DNA from: Cristatella mucedo
Lineage: Eukaryota > Bryozoa > Phylactolaemata > Cristatellidae
Assembly: GCA_009760855.2 (NCBI GenBank)
Contig: WPIO01000028.1
Coordinates: forward strand, 1,736,001-1,800,000
Direction of reading: 5' to 3'
Length of the DNA stretch: 64,000 bases
The position numbers were made by a program, and so were the translations under genes. Each line of letters starts with the position of its first letter. Positions within the stretch are counted from its first letter, which is position 1. Shown here piece after piece: positions 61,035 through 64,000 of the stretch. The notes under the pieces are model-generated. The model did not search any database, was not told where the DNA came from, and saw nothing but the letters and a program-made list of their open reading frames with translations.

Positions 61035-64000
61035 TTACTAAAGTCCTCTGGACATGTAATGTAATGTATCTCCGTCAGTAACTCCACAAAGTCATAAAGA
61101 CTATATGGGTGTTACTCAGAAGAGTTTCGTATAGCGAACTCACAGCCTATGCGGCTTTCGGTACGCATTCGGTAGCCAACAGACTTCGTCTCACCCAACA
61201 AAGAGAAAGTGGGAAGCATTGCAGAGTCAGGAGAGCAGTTGAGGTAGCATGGAAGTAGCAGCTCAGGACCGCTGAAAAGGATGAGCCATAGCCGGCAGTA
61301 GGAGAGTAGTTGTCGTCGCGTAAGAACTGTGGAAGCGAGTTCCACAGTCTAGGACCTGCAGAGCTAAAGCTTCTGTCGCCAACGGTCTTTAAGCTGAGGA
61401 ATGGAACAGCTAATTTATTGTCCAAACATGACCTGAGGGGGCGAACAGGCTGAAACTGATGCAGCAGTTCAGCTAGGTACGAAGGAGCCAAGTCATGGCG
61501 GGCCTTGGTGGTCAGCCTAAGAACTTTGCTCTGTATTCGTTGCTCAACCGGCATCCATCCTAGCTCTTTTAGCAAAGGAGATACGTGCTTAGATGCTAGG
61601 ATTTGAAGACTAGCCTGGTAGCCATTTTCATAGTGTGCTGCAGTGGCCTAATAGCTTTCTTTGGCAGCCCAGCCAAAAGGGAATTACAATAATCAAGTCA
61701 AGACAGAACTAAGGAGCTAGTTTAATTTTTTACAAGCCTTTGTGGGAGACAGCTCTTAATCTTGGAAAGGAATCGGACGTGATGGCTAGCTGTAGCAGCA
61801 GTCTTCTGAATGAAGCTTTTAAAATTGAGGCAGCTGTCGAAAACGACACCTAAATTTCGAGCACGCGGTGATGGTCGCATAATAGCATCACCTATTAGAA
61901 GAGCAAAGCCTTTTAATCCAGCCACACGCTTAGGGTGTCCTATGAGCAGCAGTTCGGTTTTATCATCATTTAATTTCAGGAAGTTTTCCGACATCCAGGA
62001 TCGAATATCGGCAAGGCAAGCATTCAGTTTCTCAGTTGCCACAGCAGATTCCGAAGGTTTGAATGACAAATACAACTGAGTATCGTCAGCATAGAAGTGA
62101 TATCCTATTCCATGGGCCTTAATCACTTTTCCCAGAGGTTGTGTATAAATAAAGAACAGCAAGGGACCGAATACAGACCCTTGAGAGACTCCACAGGTGA
62201 CCCTTCTCGTGTGTGTAAACTGACCCCCATACGACACGGATTGAAAACGATCAGACAAATATGACTTAAACCACGCCAGTGCTTCGTCTGCCAGACCGAT
62301 CGTTGTTCTCAATCGTTCAAGCAGAACTTCGTGATCAATGGTGTCGAAGGCAGCAGACAGATCTATCAGAGCTAGGCAGACATTCCCGTCGTCGTTGCCA
62401 CGAAGAATGTCATTGTTGACACGGAGGAGAGCAATTTCAGTAGAGTGCTGCCTCTTGAACCCAGATTGAAATGTTTCTGACATTCTATTATTTTCAATAT
62501 GTTCAACCAGCTGCCTAGCAACAATTTTTTCCAGAATATTTGATAACAATGGAAGAAGGGAAACTAGGCGATAGTTTGCTAGGAACTCTGTGTCTAATTC
62601 AGGCTTTTTAAGAATCGGTCTAACGATTGCCGATTTGAAGGACTTGGGGACGACCCCCAAAGAAGCATTAAAAATCTTGGTTATGGCAGGGCTAAGTTGG
62701 TCTGCCAGTGAAGGCCACAGAGATGAAGGTATAGGGTCTTCTGGAGACAAGCTCTTTTTGCTTGACCTTATAAAGGTAGCCACATCGCATGCAGAAACCT
62801 CAGAAAACCTTTTAAGGAAGGTCACAGGTTGTGATACCATAATTGCTTTAGTCGGGGGGGGGGGGCTTTAAGGAGGCACGAATGTGCACAATTGTTTCAG
62901 TAAAGAAGACTGAAAACTTTTCGTCTGAGCCCTTATACCTGGGAAATCAGACCTCTCAGCATTGGCCGGCAAAATGTGTGCTGTCTTATAAATCTGTTTA
63001 GGGTCCAACTAGCAGGAATTCAGCTTTCGGATGAAAGAAGAATCACTGGCTTTTTTAAGCTTCCGGGTGTAAACTCGAAGGAAGTCTTTGAAATTGACTA
63101 GATCTGCATCTGATCCAGATTTCTTGAAACGACGTGCAAGCCTACGCTTAATCCGACGCATCTTTTGAAGCTTTTTTGTAAATTGAAAGGAATCTCTACG
63201 ACTTTGAACACGGATAGAATGAACGGGAGCATCCTTGTCAAGAGCACTCCTGAGTGTCATGTTCACTGCATCAGTGAGGGTATCGAGGCTTCCGGTCGAG
63301 TCTGAATGCAGATCAAGGAGACCTGTACGACTAATTTAAACAGATTTAAAAAAATGTTTCTATGTCAAAGCTTTGTAAGCTACGGCGCTTGACAAGTTCG
63401 ACACTACCCTGTACGTACAAGGGAGCAGGATCAGTAAACGGACCGAACAATGATCTGAGGGGGTCAGTGGGTACACCTCAAGGTCAGTGGGGAGGACATC
63501 CTTAGTGAACGCGAGATCTAGAATATGGCCACCGACGTGGGTGGTGGGATTAACGTGCTGGACCTAACCAAAATTTTCCAGACAGTCAAGAAATGAGCGG
63601 ACCTGGCTGTTGATAGGGTTGTCAACGTGAATATTTAAGTCTCCAGCCATCAGTAATGGCCTGTCACATACCAACATTTTTGCGAGGAACTCTGAAAACT
63701 CTTTTATATACAAGTTTAGACAGCCAGAAGGAGGCCGGTATATCACAACAGTGAGAGGCATTGTCTTTGACGAAGACCTGATTGCAATCAATTCAAGCGA
63801 TGGCCCATGTAAACAACTGAAATCTTATAGCCAAACGACTCGCGAACAATTGCAACCTCGCCACTAACCTTGTCAGAACGCATGGACTGATAGAATGAGG
63901 ACCCGGGTTGAGTGGTCTCAGATATATAGCTACTGGAACAAAGCGTCATCCAAGTTTCAGTAACCAGAAATGCATCCAGCTTCTGCTGGCCCACCTGATC
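61035..64000 (-). mobile_element. LINE-A reference copy: endonuclease, RT, C-terminus
   Basis: An L2/CR1-type non-LTR retrotransposon, cut by the right window edge. In its own order: apurinic-type endonuclease pieces at 63994-63788 (DAFLVTETWM) and 63791-63564 (VIYRPPSG, AGDLNIHVD); a basic linker at 63266-63009; an intact 372-codon RT frame at 62840-61722 (NYRLVSLLPLL, FQSGFKRQHSTEIALLRV, LSAAFDTIDHEVLLERL, GVSQGSVFGPLLF, YHFYADDTQLYLSF). The C-terminal domain is at 61575-61147 ([16 protein letters not shown]). The RT shares its frame with the linker and the second endonuclease piece. The first endonuclease piece and the C-terminal domain are frameshifted, and a TAA ends the RT at 61721. It is inactive. 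The 3' end has an ACATTACATT tail. Confidence 0.95.

Overview
This is a repeat-rich stretch of an animal nuclear genome. It has spliced genes with GT/AG introns, non-LTR retrotransposons, tRNA-derived SINEs and microsatellites, and no bacterial-style operons. The genes have orthologues across animals. The repeat types suggest an invertebrate, but the phylum cannot be fixed from the sequence alone.

Three host genes were rebuilt exon by exon from protein homology, splice sites and codon phase. PEF1 (peflin, a penta-EF-hand Ca2+ sensor) is on the minus strand, 25960 down to about 12714. YIF1 (a five-pass ER/Golgi membrane protein) is on the plus strand, 26436-44162, with nine coding exons and 313 codons. 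NAA30 (catalytic subunit of the NatC N-terminal acetyltransferase) is on the minus strand, 50755 down to 44594, with four coding exons and 281 codons. PEF1 and YIF1 are head to head, with 475 bp between start codons. YIF1 and NAA30 are tail to tail, with 431 bp between stop codons. Peflin and YIF1 both act in ER-to-Golgi transport, so a shared promoter may matter biologically.

Most of the rest is mobile-element sequence. Two L2/CR1-type LINE families dominate. I call them LINE-A (best copy 61035-64000, minus, cut by the window edge) and LINE-B (best copy 53095-54763, plus, one reading frame with three stop codons). LINE-B copies end in a short hairpin followed by (ATT)n, and many fragments consist of little more than that tail. 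Two tRNA-headed SINE families occur; one (SINE-2) carries the LINE-B tail. A roughly 0.7-1.2 kb LTR-like element is present twice in inverted orientation, near 0.8-2.0 kb and at 56.0-56.7 kb. There are also a SPIN-like hAT MITE at 46703-46906, a TA-flanked MITE at 7470-7903, and a foldback element in the last YIF1 intron.

Layout: 1-12.7 kb, intergenic, LTR-like copy 1 and LINE/MITE relics; 12.7-26.0 kb, PEF1 with LINE and SINE insertions in introns; 26.0-26.4 kb, divergent promoter; 26.4-44.2 kb, YIF1; 44.6-50.8 kb, NAA30; 50.8-64 kb, nested repeats with no recognised intact host gene. I found no previously undescribed multi-gene system. The strongest points for follow-up are the SPIN-like MITE (possible horizontal transfer), the PEF1/YIF1 divergent pair, the SINE-2/LINE-B shared tail, and GA microsatellites that arose inside older repeats.
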